This document shows positions 49,040-60,386 of a stretch of 64,000 bases of DNA, one piece after another. Both the position numbers and the translations under genes were made by a program. The stretch comes from Tillus elongatus (lineage: Eukaryota > Arthropoda > Insecta > Coleoptera > Cleridae), in the NCBI GenBank assembly GCA_964006375.1, contig OZ023269.1:5490501-5554500 (forward strand). The letters run 5' to 3'. A model generated the notes under the pieces. The model saw only the letters and a program-made list of their open reading frames with translations, was not told the DNA's origin and searched no databases. Numbering within the stretch: position 1 is the first letter of the stretch; each line of letters opens with the position of its first letter.

Positions 49040-49480
49040 CGAAGTGCTTTGTAACAGTATTATAAGACAAAGTGATACAGTGTAAGACAATAGACAGTGA
49101 AACTGCAAGGTAGCATCCTCATCAATATACGACGGAGCTGATCCAACAACCGACATTAATAAACAATGGAATAGCTGATGCAGAGACATACACCTGCATC
49201 CAAGAACAATAGTGTCCTCATCCATAATATTATAAAAGGGCATAGCACGAAGACTCAACGTTCACTTCTCCACGCAGCTTAATCTGAGTCATTTCGTTGC
49301 TATCAATTTTATATTACATTTATGTTGATATCAGTATTTTATTATTTATATTTTGTATGTATAACTTAGTGTATTTTTGTAATAGTTAATAAAAATTATT
49401 TATAAAGTCAATCGTGTTAACCCGAAAGTTAACTCGCGAGATTATTTTCTTTTGATGTTAAGTACAAGTTGGGGAACCTA
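49040..49480 (+). promoter_or_regulatory. Second LTR-like module (candidate)
   Basis: TATAAAAGGG at 49231-49240, then AATAAA at 49388-49393, then GTTAACCCGAAAGTTAACTC near the right edge. The promoter and polyadenylation spacing (about 155 bp) is LTR-like. Ends and target duplication are not defined, and it does not match the module at 48.3-48.7 kb. Confidence 0.3.
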
Positions 49481-49494
49481 ATTCATCACAATAC

Positions 49495-49620
49495 AATTTC
49501 TTACCCGACGATCGTTTCGCTAACAAAGTTGGCGTCATGAAGAGGCTAAGTAAACTAAGCGAATAAAGTCTAGAACTGCTATTTATATGTTAGTTGCCAA
49601 GCAGTTGCGAAGAACGTCCT
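49495..49620 (-). repeat. Penelope-like terminal repeat fragment
   Basis: The minus strand carries TATAAATAG, then about 40 bp on CATGACGCCAAC, loop, GTTAGCGAAACGATCGTC. The GAAACGATCGTC core is intact, but CTGATGA has decayed to TTCATGA. Confidence 0.6.
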
Positions 49621-49825
49621 CTAGGAAGGCATACAGGCAGACTTCACTGCTGAGTCTTGAATCCCTTTGATTAAAACTGTATACCTGTCTTTGTTATTCT
49701 GTGAATGGTTGTCAAATATTCCTGCTAAGAAGGACACGCTGGGTATTAAGATAACAGTTCGAACAGCGGACTACAAAGAACCGGACCTACTCTATTCATC
49801 AAAACATTTTTGTTTAAATTTCTAA

Positions 49826-49828
<3 letters not shown>

Positions 49829-49891
<63 letters not shown>
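49829..49891. repeat. (TA)n microsatellite
   Basis: TA tract ending at the left inverted repeat of mariner-like element A1. Confidence 0.95.
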
Positions 49892-49893
<2 letters not shown>

Positions 49894-51246
49894 TGGCGCA
49901 TTGAAAACGAAGCAGACCGATTTGCGGGCAGAGACATTTTTTTAAGAAACGCTGGAACACGTCAATTTTAATATTGAGGGGGACATGTTTTGACATAAAA
50001 CTCAACTTTGTTAAGGGTAGTGATAACAACCCTTATATTTTATATAGGAAATATGGGTCGAGTGTTACATCATTTGAAAGCACTCTCTTTTCTAAATTCA
50101 GCACACAAATTTTTTGGAAGTTTTATCAACTCGTTTAAAAATTATTTACAATTGGAATTGCAAGAACGTATTTCATTCATTGTGGTAAGAAATGCACTAA
50201 TTAGTCATTTTTTCGTTAAAAAAAAACTAAAAAACTAAGTGTTCAAATTGTTGACCACCAGCAAATTTTGTTCAAAACGAGCTCTGACATTCTGGAGCAT
50301 TTGTGGAGTTATTAGACGGCATTCTTCAACAATGTGTCGTCGTAATTCTTGCAGAGACTCCGGTTCTGTTGGGTAAATTCTACTCTTTAAATGGCCCCAC
50401 AGTAAGAAGTCTAAAGTAGTTAAATCGGGTGATCTAGGGGCCTCTCAATAGCAACTTTACGCCCAATCCATTATCCTGGAAACTCTCTGTTCAAAAACTC
50501 CCTAACACGTTGTGAAAAATACGGAGGAGCTCCATCTTGTTGAAACACTAATTGATTTTCTTGATAGCGATCATCATTTTTAACAATGTCAATTAGTAGA
50601 GGGTAAACTATATCTTCTAGTAACTCCAAATATGTTTCGCTATTCAAATTGCCATCAAGAAAAATTGGTCCGATTAAACGGTCTCCAAAAATGCCAGTCC
50701 AGACATCCAATTTCCGTGCAGTTTGAGTGTGGACTTCGTGGATTATTATCTGCCCAATAACGAGAATTATGAAGATGGACTGTAGAGTTTAATAAAAACG
50801 TACACTTGTCTGAGAAACAGATATTGAACAAAAATTTCCCGTTATCAGCTATTCGTGCAGTCATAAATTCACAAAACTCCAGCCGTCGATCAAAATCATC
50901 TTCATTCAGTTGTTGTACAAGATGAATTTTATACGGGTGAAATTTATGATGCTTCAATATTCGCTAAATGGTTCTTCTTTTGATGTTTGAAACAGTGGCC
51001 AATTTTCTCGTGCACAAAGTTGGGTCTGCAGGAATTTGTCCAAAAACTTCATTCTCAGTAGTCTCATTTCTAACCGGAAATTCACGTTCAGGATCTCGTT
51101 TTTTGTTGGCTACAGAACCATTTTGTCGAAACTTTGCAACTAACTCCAAAATGTATTTTCTGTTAACATGTCTGTTCGGATGTCGTTCATTAGACAAATT
51201 TGCGATACGATTGGCACAGTCATCGTTTTTGAAAAAAAGAGTAATT
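49892..51246 (-). mobile_element. Mariner-like element A1, right end lost
   Basis: Left inverted repeat GGTGGCGCATTGAAAACG (49892) and the following 330 bp match element A2. The transposase lies on the minus strand. After about 51246 the homology stops and a MITE (51258-51640) takes over, so the right inverted repeat is missing. It may have been truncated by that insertion. Confidence 0.8.
50230..51197 (-). pseudogene. Mariner-like transposase, family A
   Basis: Three frames in order: RHPNRHVNRKYILELVAKF (helix-turn-helix region; DUF4817-like), KFLFNICFSDKCTFLLN (first catalytic Asp; the following acidic residue is Lys here), WTGIFGDRLIGPIFLDG, LVFQQDGAPPYFSQRVREFL (second Asp), then after a one-base loss RSPDLTTLDFLLWG (third Asp). 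By my count about 41 residues separate the second and third Asp, suggesting a DD41D-type mariner relative. Frameshifts near 50470 and 50950 inactivate it. The protein would cut and paste the element at TA sites. Confidence 0.8.
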
Positions 51247-51257
51247 TATTTAATTAG

Positions 51258-51640
51258 TTTTATTGGCGAATTTTATTGTACAAAATGTTACTTAAAAGCG
51301 AAATTTCTTATAAATAAATTCAATGTAGTTCCTTTGAAGAAACATTTAAGAATTTTTTGATGAAAAATTATTCAATTGATGGAACAATTTTTTAAATGAA
51401 ATTCGTCGAAAATAAAGTTTTAATGGATTTTATTGCAAACCAATTATTTCATTTTCAATTTTAATTACAGATTAGGTATACAGTTTGAATTTTATATATG
51501 CTTTGAACAGAATTTTGTGTAAAAAATATTTAGCCAAATTTGATGCCTGCTTTCATTAAAAAAGACATATCTGCCATAAAAAATATTGTTATGCAAATTC
51601 ACTACCATAACGCACTTGCTGCGTCCAGACTTTTAAACTA
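51258..51640. mobile_element. MITE family Y, copy 1
   Basis: Ends ACCATAACGCACTTGCTGCG TCCAGAC, the same terminal hairpin as family M, but with a different body (GATGGAACAATTTTTTAAAT, TTTTAATTACAGATTAGGTA). Close copies lie at 54990-55190 (partial) and 55430-55765. Confidence 0.6.
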
Positions 51641-52287
51641 CTCCTTTATTTCAACTATATGCTTGATTATCTATGTATATTATTGACTGACAAATCCACC
51701 TGCAATTATCCACATTTACTAATAAATACATAAAAGCTAAAATATTGAAAGTTAAATAGCAACTAAGGATAAAGCGGTTTTCTTTGTGGTTCGTAAATAA
51801 AGTTGTGTTTATTGAAAATGAGAAACTTTATAGGAAAGGGAAATGTTGAGGATTTGTGAAAAAAGTAACAAAGTGCCTTCGTTACTAACATTCGTTTGCC
51901 AAGTATCTATATAGCATTGTATATGTGTCAAGTTTGAATACTCACAGAGTTTGTACGGAAAATGTATAATGCCTGTTCACCTTCTCTAATTCTTTCTTTT
52001 GTATAGGATCTCAAGCTGAAATCCATTGTGACGGAAAAAAATTAATGTATGTTTGTCAGATTCAGTCGCACTGTTTTGTTTTCGGTTTCGCTTCCTTATA
52101 TGAGTTATGTTCTAATTTAGATCCTTTCTTTTCTACCTCGATCCAAAGCTGTAAACGAAGCCTAATACTTCCGAAATAAGAAATAATGAGCTCCGCAAAT
52201 TATCGCTAAATAATCGACTTATAATGATCTAAAAAGTTTTCAGGTTTTGTAACACAAACCTAATAATATTTTAATATGTATTTACTT
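51641..52287. other. Spacer, nothing recognised
   Basis: No supported gene or repeat. Confidence 0.45.
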
Positions 52288-52400
52288 GTGGGTATGACTT
52301 GGACAATTTTGATAGCCAGGAAAATCGAGTCGATTTTGTCGGAAAATTTTGTATCTCCAAAAATAACAATACTGAGCAACCCAATTGTGTACGCAAATTC
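52288..52400 (+). repeat. Block A fragment of repeat X
   Basis: Contains TTGATAGCCAGGAAAATCG and a decayed GTCGGAAAATTTTG, followed by CCAAAAATAACAATAC. Mariner-like element A2 inserted at its right edge. Confidence 0.5.
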
Positions 52401-52408
52401 CTACTATA

Positions 52409-54309
52409 CAGGCTGGCGCATTGAAAACGAAACAGACCGATTTGCGTCCAGAGAAATATTTTTTTAAGAAACGCTGAAACACGTCAATTTTAATATTGAG
52501 GGGGACATGTTTTGACATACAACTCAACTTTGTCACATCAACCCTTTTAAGGGTGGTGATAACAACCCTTATATTTTAAATAGGGAACATGAGTCGAGTG
52601 TTACATCATTTGAAAGCACTTTATTTTCTGAATTCAGCACATAAATTTTTTTGGACGTTTTATCAACTCGGTTAAAAATTATTCACCGTTGGAATTGCAA
52701 GAACGTATTTCATTCATTGTGATAAGAAATGCACTAATTAGTCAATTTTTCGTTAAAAAAAAACTAAAAAATAAAACGAAACGTTCAAAAATGTTTATTC
52801 AGTTAAGTAAATGTTCAAATTGTTGACCACCAGCAAATTTTGTTCAAAACGAGCTCTGACATTCTGGAGCATTTGTGGAGTTATTAGACGGAATTTTTCA
52901 ACAGAGCGTCGTCGTAATCCTTCCAGAGACTCCGGTTCTACTACGCAAATTCTACTCTTTAAATGGCCCCATTGAAAGAAGTCTAAAGAAGTTAAATCTC
53001 GTGATCTAGGGGGCCTCTCAATAGCACCTCTACGTCCAATCCATTGTCCTGGAAACTCTTTGTTAAAAAACTTCCTAACACGTTATGAAAAATCCGGAGG
53101 AGCTCCATCTTGTTGAAACACTAATTGATTTTCTTGATAGCGATCATCATTTTCAACAATGTCAATTAGTAGAGGGTAAACGATATCTTCTAGTAACTCC
53201 AAATACGTTTCGCCACTAAAGTTGCCATCAATAAAAATTGGTCCGATGAAACGGTCTCCAAAAATGCCAGTCCAGACATTCAATTTTTGTGAAGTTTGAG
53301 TGTGGACTTTGTGAAAATTTCTTGGATTATTATCTGCCCAATAACGAGAATTATGACGATAGACTGTAGAGTTTAATAAAAACGTACACTTGTCTGAAAA
53401 ATAGATATTGAACAGAAATTTCCCGTTATCAGCTATTCGTCATAACTTTGCAAAACTCCAGCCGCCGATCAAAATCATCTTTATTCAGTTATTGTACAAG
53501 ATGAATTTTATACGGGTAAAATTTATGATGCTTCAATATTCTCTTAATAGTTCTTCTTTTGATGTTTAAAACAGTGGACAATTTTCTCGTACTTGAAGTT
53601 GAGTCTGCAGCAATTTGTCCTAAAGCTTCAATTTTAGTAATCTCATTTCTAACCGGAAATTCACGTTCAGGATCCTATTTTTTGTTGGCTACTGAACCAC
53701 TTTGTCGAAACTTTTCAATTAACTCCTAAATGTATTTTCTGTTAACATATCTGTTCAGATGTCGTTCATTAAACAAATTTGCGGTACGGTTGGCACAGTC
53801 ATCGTTTTTGAAAACAAAAGAGTAATTATTTCAACTCTTTCTTTTACAGAATACACCATTCTACAATTAATTTTTGGTAGTACTATCAAGTATCAAACCG
53901 ACCGATAAACTGAAATAATAAACCGCATTTCTCTCATTCCGATAAGAAATTTTTTGTTTACAAACCAACAAAACATTGACTATCAGCACATTTCTGATCG
54001 GAATGAGTGAAATGCGTTTTTGCATCTTCAACTGTGAATAATTTTTAAACGAGTTGATAAAACTTCCAAAAAAATAAGTGTGCTGAATTTAAAAAAGAAA
54101 GAGCTTTCAAACGATGTAACACTCGATCCATGTTTCCTATTTAAAATATAAGGGTTGTTATCACCACCCTTAAGGGGTTAATGTCACAAAGTTCAGTTTT
54201 ATATCAAAACACGTCCCCTCCCAATATTAAAATTGACGTGTTTCAGCATTTCTTAAAAGAAATTCTCTGGACGCAAATCGGTCTGTTTCGTTTTCAATGC
54301 GCCACCCTA
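52409..54309 (-). mobile_element. Mariner-like element A2 with about 350-bp inverted repeats
   Basis: Starts CAGGCTGGCGCATTG at 52409 and ends CAATGCGCCACCCTA at 54309, flanked by TA at 52407-52408 and 54310-54311. The inverted repeats extend through ATTGAGGGGGACATGTTTTG and a TTTGAAAGCACTTT/CTTTCAAACGATG region, about 350-370 bp each side, far longer than usual for mariner. The transposase on the minus strand is broken. Confidence 0.85.
52830..53790 (-). pseudogene. Mariner-like transposase, family A, copy in A2
   Basis: The minus-strand frame 53083-53283 retains WTGIFGDRFIGPIFIDG and LVFQQDGAPPDFS (second catalytic Asp). Upstream frames carry a decayed helix-turn-helix, and downstream codons (52880-53080) cover the third Asp region and C-terminus. 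Multiple stops and shifts; inactive. Very similar to 50230-51197. Confidence 0.78.
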
Positions 54310-54466
54310 TATAAGGTATTATTCGTGTTAAAGTTCAGACCTTTAATTGTACAAAATAATTGTAGGCGTTTATAAAAACCTTTAGGCGGTGCCACTGGTA
54401 ATCAGCAGAAAAGATCACAACAAAGAAATATTTTCTATGGCTAACAAAATACGTTAAATAAAAATC

Positions 54467-54735
54467 TGGACGGAGCAAGTGCGTTACGGAAGTGAATTTT
54501 CATAAAAATGTTTTTAATAGTAAATATAACCTTATATAGTAGAAAAACTTTATCAATTTTTTTCAAAATAACTTATTGTTTGAAAATGTAGAAAAATTTT
54601 CCGAAAATAAACTTAAAACATTTCCGAGAAAACTGGGTTCCTAGACAACAAACCTTAGGTTACTAGCAAATTGAGTTATTGAAATTATAAGCATTTAATA
54701 AAAATTCGCTACCAAGACGCACATACTGCGTCTCG
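54467..54735 (+). mobile_element. MITE family M, complete copy
   Basis: Starts AAAAATCTGGACGGAGCAAG and ends GACGCACATACTGCGTCTCG ATTTTTT, inverted ends of about 45 bp that themselves contain an ACGCA/TGCGT hairpin. The body has AATAAACTTAAAACATTTCC. Length about 270 bp; no coding. No clear target duplication. Confidence 0.65.
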
Positions 54736-54977
54736 ATTTTTTTCTTATAAACATGCATCACATTTCGTTATAAAAATGCAAAAATGCAATAATATAAGGG
54801 TGTTCGAAAAAAATTATAGGTATCACCAACAACTTACGGGACACCCTGTGATTGTCACAATGATCTTATAAGATGCAGCTCAAGACACTCTATGATTAAC
54901 GTATACAAATTTTTCTCGTATCTTGTATTATAACAATTATATTGTGGTTTGCCGTGGAAATGCGTCACCCTGTATAT
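54736..54977. mobile_element. MITE-like fragment with mariner-type end
   Basis: Contains GGGACACCCTGTGATTGTCA and ends GGAAATGCGTCACCCTGTAT, shared with 35568. Boundaries uncertain. Confidence 0.3.
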
Positions 54978-54989
54978 ATGTAAACAGAT

Positions 54990-55190
54990 GAATTTTCTTT
55001 GAAGAAACGTTTGTTGTGAGTTTTTGTATATAAAATTATTCAATCGATGGAACATTTTTTTAACCAAATTCATCGAAAATAAGGTTTTAATGGATTTTCG
55101 TGCAAACAAATTATTATTTTCAATTGTATTACAGATTAAGTATATAATTTGAATTTTACGTATTCTCTTTGCATAATTTTAAAAAGATAT
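54990..55190. mobile_element. MITE family Y, partial copy
   Basis: Shares TCGATGGAACATTTTTTTAA and TTACAGATTAAGTATATAAT with 51258-51640 and 55430-55765 but lacks the hairpin end. Confidence 0.5.
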
Positions 55191-55429
55191 TTACCCAGTT
55201 TTCGCAGATTTTTTTTTTTGGTAATTTTGGTAATTAATGATAAATGTTTAATAACTATTATAAAAAAATGTTTCTTGATTTTCTTGAAAACTCAAATTTT
55301 CATAAAATTTTTGTTGTGTTGTCGAAAATGTTTTTGTCAAAAATTTTATTTTGGTAGGTGGGTAAATAACTTGAAATCGTTGGTTGGTCAGGGAAATCGG
55401 ACCAGTTTTTTTAAATTTATTTCTTATTT

Positions 55430-55765
55430 TTATTAGCGAATTTTATTATAAATGAATTTAATGAATTTTATTTGAAGAAATATTTGAGAATTTTTGTCTG
55501 AAAATTTTTTTAATTGATGGACACTTTTTAAACAAAATTCTTCGAAAATAAATTTCTAATGGATTTTCATGCAAACAAATTATTTTATTTTCAATTTTAA
55601 TTACAGATTAAGTATATAATTCGAATTTTATGTATTCTTTTAGCAGAATGTTGTGTAAAAAATATTTGATGCTTGCTTTCATTAAAAAAAAACTTATCTG
55701 CCATTAAAATAATTTTTATGAAAATTCACTTCCATAACGCACCTGCTGCGTCCAGACTTTTTATT
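55430..55765. mobile_element. MITE family Y, copy 3
   Basis: Ends CCATAACGCACCTGCTGCGT CCAGACTTTTT, body matching copy 1. No target duplication identified. Confidence 0.6.
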
Positions 55766-55866
55766 GTTACCAAGAGATGCTACAAAAATGTATATAATCC
55801 GCCTGTTTATACTTTTTCAATGCATACAGTAAGACTAGCATTAAGCGATATTGCGGCATTGAGTTA

Positions 55867-56050
55867 TTGGCACGTTCCGTCCGTCGGATGTGGCGTAAAA
55901 TCGTCCGTTTCATGTACCTTGCAATGTTAGTTACGCTAACTATTCTTACTCACCTTACAGAAGCGCCGATCTTCGGAAAAATACCCAGGAGTGTGATGTA
56001 AAACTACTCCAAGGTGAGGAAATGGACTGACACTAACGAAACAAGATGTA
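55867..56050 (+). mobile_element. SINE family S1, 5'-truncated copy
   Basis: Retains the middle (TCGGATGTGGCGTAAAATCG, a decayed GCAATGTTAGTTACGCTAAC) and the end GACTGACACTAACGAAACAA. The tRNA head is missing. Confidence 0.6.
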
Positions 56051-57280
56051 TATTATAAACCGCTTACCCTTGTCAATAATGCAGCCAAATTTGGAATTGC
56101 TAGCTGAGTTTTCAAAACATATCCCTTAAATGCAGTTTCTTAGAAATCCTATTTACTCTATTTGGCGTAAATTTAAAATATTAATATCCGTATTTGAGAA
56201 AAGGCTTTTGTGGTCCACCGAGACTTCGTTACTGGCTTCGTGCGGCATATTTTCACACTTTATGACGCAGATAAATGTAATATTGTAAGTGATAAGTTTG
56301 AGAGTGTCGTCTTGCAGCAATATCCAAGATATATTGGTTCGTTATAATGTAGTACCTATTGAAAAGACCGTTTTAATTTGCCATTAATCTAAAATTCTAC
56401 ACTATTTTATAAATGATCAATCTATAAAGTTCCTAACTATGTAGAAACTGCTTTTGTCCTTTACCGAAATTACTTTTCATGGCGCTAATTTTGAATATTA
56501 CAAGATGGTTAGTTTGAAACTTGTGATTATGCAATAGATGGATTCTTCTCTTTTAGTTTCTAACTAAGACAGTAACATCGTTATTTTATTATCGCAGTGA
56601 AAGACAGAGAACTCATTAATCAGTTCGGTTAGGTAGGCGCTAAAAAAAACCATTTTCAGGCTTAACACTTCTTTTTTTGGCTAAGCTCCGGTAAATAGCC
56701 AGCTTCTACTCCGGATCTTGATAAATCATTAAATAGTGAACTTCGCGCTTCTACCTATTGATTCTAGTAGAATATTAGGTGCTGATAAAGTGAGATACTT
56801 TTTTATAATATACTGAGTGTCATTGAATAGCGTCGTCTAAAAGCGTCATAAAAAAGTGTTAATTTTTATAGAGGCTATGCCCGGACTTATTTTGGCTGGA
56901 AAAATAAAAATCAATAATAATAGTTGAAAATTTAAATGATAAGCACTGATAACAACAGATGGCTAACAACTATATTTACAGCTTCTTTTTTAAGCAAAAA
57001 CGTTTTGCAATTTCTAAGTCACTTGAATTCATCGATGGTGTTGAAAAGATTAAAATTTGTTAAAGGCCAGGTTTATTGTAATTCTTTCCTGGTGCCCCAT
57101 ATAATAAGTATTAAATAAAGAAGCAATTTGTTAAAATTAATAAACAAAAATGAAGAAGTCTGCAAAAAATATACAACCTTAAAAATCCCAAATTTGACAA
57201 AATATAATTCATTGCCAAAACTTAGAGTATACCAATGGGCACCCACTTCTCTCGATTTAGTGCATACTTTTTATATTATT

Positions 57281-57287
<7 letters not shown>
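56051..57287. other. Spacer, nothing recognised
   Basis: Frames of about 60-90 codons show no domains. Confidence 0.45.
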
Positions 57288-57345
<58 letters not shown>

Positions 57346-57366
57346 CAACAATAATAATAATATATT
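57288..57366. repeat. (AAT)n microsatellite, likely LINE tail
   Basis: AAT units with a few AAC variants, directly next to the AATAAA-bearing 3' end of a minus-strand LINE. Confidence 0.9.
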
Positions 57367-57650
57367 TATTGTCATAAGGATAGCAATGTGTGTATGACAT
57401 GCCAACGTATAAAGAACAAAATTTACTCATGCCAAAATCAACAACAAATTAAATGACATAAATAAAATAAGAACACAGAAAATAACAAAGATTTGCAACA
57501 AATGCAACCTACTTAAAAAATCGTCTACAGTATAAAAACAAAATGCGACCAGATACTGTACAACACGCTTTCTAAATAGAGATCCAAATAAATTGTCTTT
57601 TAAATTGTCACGTAAGGCACCAGTATAAGTAGGTTTAAAACAGATTTGGG
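57367..57650 (-). mobile_element. LINE 3' end with (ATT)n tail
   Basis: On the minus strand the last coding codons (ICFKPTYTGALRD, LFGSLFRKRVVQYL) run into a 3' UTR and AATAAATATATTATT tail, like the tail at 3502. Extremely 5'-truncated. Confidence 0.55.
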
Positions 57651-57654
57651 AATT

Positions 57655-58200
57655 AAGTGCAGATTGGAACCTATGATGAGCACTAATAAGTACACTTGAA
57701 GAACTCAAATCACTACAACACATTTTAAAAAACCTGACATATGTTTTACTAACCAAGTTAGCGTCATCAGAGAATAACACATTTTCAAGGCATTTTTTTA
57801 TCCTCTGATGACGCCAACTTTGTTAGTAAAATAGTAAAACGCGTGTATTTTTTTTAGGATTTGGAAAACCAAAATATTACATTACTAGATTTTGGCTACG
57901 TTATGTAGACGATATTTGCGCAGTATTTAATATAAAAAATATACTAATAAATTTCGCTTCATAAAATTTACCCATAAATTAGGAAAGAATATTAAACAAT
58001 TGCTTTGTAGCTTTATTGATTATAAGCCATGGAACTACATTGGAATTCAATTGGAATGGTACTGAATAACTCATACAGTAGTTGATTTTTTTAGGGCATA
58101 TTATTACAGTCTTACTAAGTAATAAGAGTATAAGAAAGAATTGATTGGGATACATCAAGGATGCAAATGCTTTTGATGGTTTCTTTGGTCACCTGGTAGA
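57655..58200 (+). mobile_element. Penelope-like relic with two motifs and RT
   Basis: A minus-strand decayed hammerhead-like motif (57720-57770) and a plus-strand one at 57813-57840 (CTGATGACGCCAAC intact, GAAA lost) lie head to head. Downstream a plus-strand frame reads FWLRYVDDICAVFN, the RYVDD catalytic box of Penelope RT, then HGTTLEFNWNGT after a shift. Frames are broken. Confidence 0.65.
57860..58060 (+). pseudogene. Penelope-type reverse transcriptase fragment
   Basis: Contains the catalytic RYVDDICAVF and, in shifted frames, KFTHKLG and a TTLEFNWNGT stretch matching the palm/thumb of Penelope-like RT. About 60-70 residues survive with stops between; no active enzyme. Confidence 0.6.
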
Positions 58201-58349
58201 AAAGAGAATTAATAAACATAATATATAGACAAGGTAAGCTAATCTACGAACACACAAAAAAAGAATAAACAAAAACGCTTTCCGTTTGAGCTAGAAGGGG
58301 TTTAAATAGCATTTTTCGATGCCAATTGCAGCCTGAGTAATCAAATGAT

Positions 58350-58630
58350 AATAAAATGTGCCTTTGAGGCCACAGGTCCTGCGTTCGATTCACAGCAGAA
58401 GCACAATTTTATTTTCAGTACATCTTGTTAAATTAACTAAGGTTGTAGCATTGTGTTTTTAAGAAGCTGAATGGCTTTAATATGTGGTGTTGGACACGTC
58501 GACGATTTTCACCGTCCTTGTAGAAAGGAGGGGGTATGCAACATTTCCAGGATTATGCGATTAGGCTGCACTTTGGCGTCGGTGATTGAACATAGCCACA
58601 GAAATAGACCGACGTTAAAAAAAACAAGAT
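58350..58630 (+). mobile_element. SINE family S1, diverged copy
   Basis: B-box-like GCGTTCGATTCACAGC (58380-58395), a decayed middle and a good end GGCGTCGGTGATTGAAC, then AGACCGACGTTAAAAAAAAC. More diverged than the copies at 8.7 and 44.9 kb. Confidence 0.6.
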
Positions 58631-58679
58631 AAAATACAATATGCAGTTTGTTTTGATTGGTCCGCTCGTAACTTTGCGT

Positions 58680-58800
58680 TTTATCTCTCCTTCATTGCAA
58701 CGTGGTTAAATCATCTTCCTCACATATGGCAAGGTGTAGTTCCGTAGTAGTCGCATTCCGGCAAAATATGTACGCAGGTTCAATATATACTAACTTTCTA
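58680..58800 (-). pseudogene. R4/Dong-type LINE fragment
   Basis: AATCATCTTCCTCACATATG and a following GGCAAGGTGTAGTT match 42610-42650 in the R4/Dong relic, reading YARTYFAGM and RNYTLPY on the minus strand. Confidence 0.5.
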
Positions 58801-58889
58801 AAAAATCCTAACACCCAGTAAGAGTCGACCAATTGCAATCACATCTATACTACTCTGTTGTGTCTCTGATGACAAATGATAACAATATG

Positions 58890-59285
58890 GGTCACAAATG
58901 CTAGTTTTTATTGACAGAAATTTAAATGGAAATAAATACATACTAAACCTACTGGAGCCATATCTACGGGGGTCAATTCAACCCTTTTTCCAACAAGGCA
59001 ACGCACGTCCTCATACATCATGTGTTACTGCAAAGTTCTTACAAGAAAATAAAGTGATCCTTGCCTTGGCCTTCCAGCTCCCCAGACTTGTCATCAATCG
59101 AACATGTGTGGAGTTTGACTGGCAATTGACAGAGTAATTCACCACAACCGCCAAATAACCTAGTTGACTATCGTCATCGAATTCAAGAGTCCTGGAGTGA
59201 CGTGCTTCAGGATACCATAAATCATCTAATTTCGAGCATGCCTCAAAGAGTTATGGAATGTATTTGAAAACCTTGGGCGGACCAC
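58890..59285 (+). pseudogene. Tc1-like transposase C-terminal relic
   Basis: A 79-codon frame: NLNGNKYILNLLEPYL, then PFFQQGNARPHTS (second catalytic Asp position, QDNARPH, here Gly), then VTAKFLQENKVI; continuing in other frames to RIQESW and SMPQRVMECI-like codons near the end. This is the DDE C-terminal half of a Tc1-type transposase. The replaced Asp and frameshifts make it inactive. Confidence 0.75.
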
Positions 59286-59617
59286 TAATTGTTAAATAAC
59301 TTCTTTTTTTTATATTTGAGTTTAAAAATCTAACCATTTTTTTATTTGAATGAATAACTATTGTGTATAAATATTATTAAAATTGATCATTTGGATTTTT
59401 TTGGAATTTTGGAAGTGAATATCCAACAACTATTTACTCGTTACTCGTTCGATGACACATTTTTTCTCCCTTAGGGTTCGTGCGCGTCTTTGCCGCCCCG
59501 ATAGCACCTCGCAGCATTTGGCTTATTCTGCATGCCCTTTGTCCTTTCTACTCCACCCATTCCAAAGTCACTGTGCCTTGAACTATTCTGCACAGCAATT
59601 GGTAGAGTGAACTTTTG

Positions 59618-60334
59618 TTACTCTGTCTCCGGTCTAGGCTGTCCGTAGATCAGTTGTCTTTTGCGGTTCAGAGCTTTACACTCGCACAAGATGTTCTGGA
59701 CTGATTTCTTCCTCTCGCCGCAGAGTCTACATGCCAGATCCCCCTCGACCCACCCCATTTTATGTAGGTGTTTCTTGACAGCCATGTGTCCCATCAAGAG
59801 TCCTGTTATGTTCCTTAGCTGTCCACTGATAAGATTTAGCAGCTCCACGCCTCTCTTTGAACTGGGTTCCTCAATTAATGACTTCCCAGGTCTGAGCCCT
59901 AGGCAGTATGCCCAGTACACCCTATGTTCGTTTCTGACCCAGGGCTTACTGGCTCCCCTGGCAGTGCCCTTCGTCACGCCCAGAACCGGTTCTGGTCCCG
60001 TAAATATTTCTGCTGATCCTCTCTTGTTGGTATTGCCCATCCTCTTATTCTCTCGCAAGCGGTGCAAGATGGCGTATATTTCGGCCTGAAAGACCCTGGC
60101 ATGAGCTCCGAGGGAAATATTGTGTCGTACCCTCGGTCCTTCTGAATAAACGCCTGCCCCCGTCCCACGCTCTCCGCCAAATCCGTCCGTGAACCAGACG
60201 AGCGCCTCCCGTAGTAGGGCAGGAGTCTCCCCCCGCCATGCCCCGCGGTCGGGGATTACCACTATAAACTTGTTTTTCCTGCAGATACGCGGGCTCGCTA
60301 TGTCTGACCTTATTTCATGCATGGTCTCCTTCAC
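59618..60334 (-). pseudogene. LINE RNase H and C-terminal zinc-like domain
   Basis: A 238-codon frame: leader codons, then ALVWFTDGFGGERGTGAGVY (RNase H first acidic residue), NISLGAHARVFQAEIYAI (second, Glu), a disturbed middle, then LLMGHMAVKKHLHKMG and CRLCGERKKSVQNILCECKA, a Cys-rich C-terminus typical of RNase-H-bearing LINEs. The third RNase H Asp region (around GNTNKRGSAEIF) is degraded. It would remove RNA from the RNA-DNA hybrid during insertion; inactive here because it is separated from a broken RT. Confidence 0.75.
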
Positions 60335-60386
60335 GATCCCCTGAATTTTGCAGTGGCCCCTGTAGCCTGAATTGATCTTCAGTCTA

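Noticed and set aside
59661..60089. 142-codon plus-strand frame
   Set aside because: Antisense to the RNase H frame with recognisable motifs.
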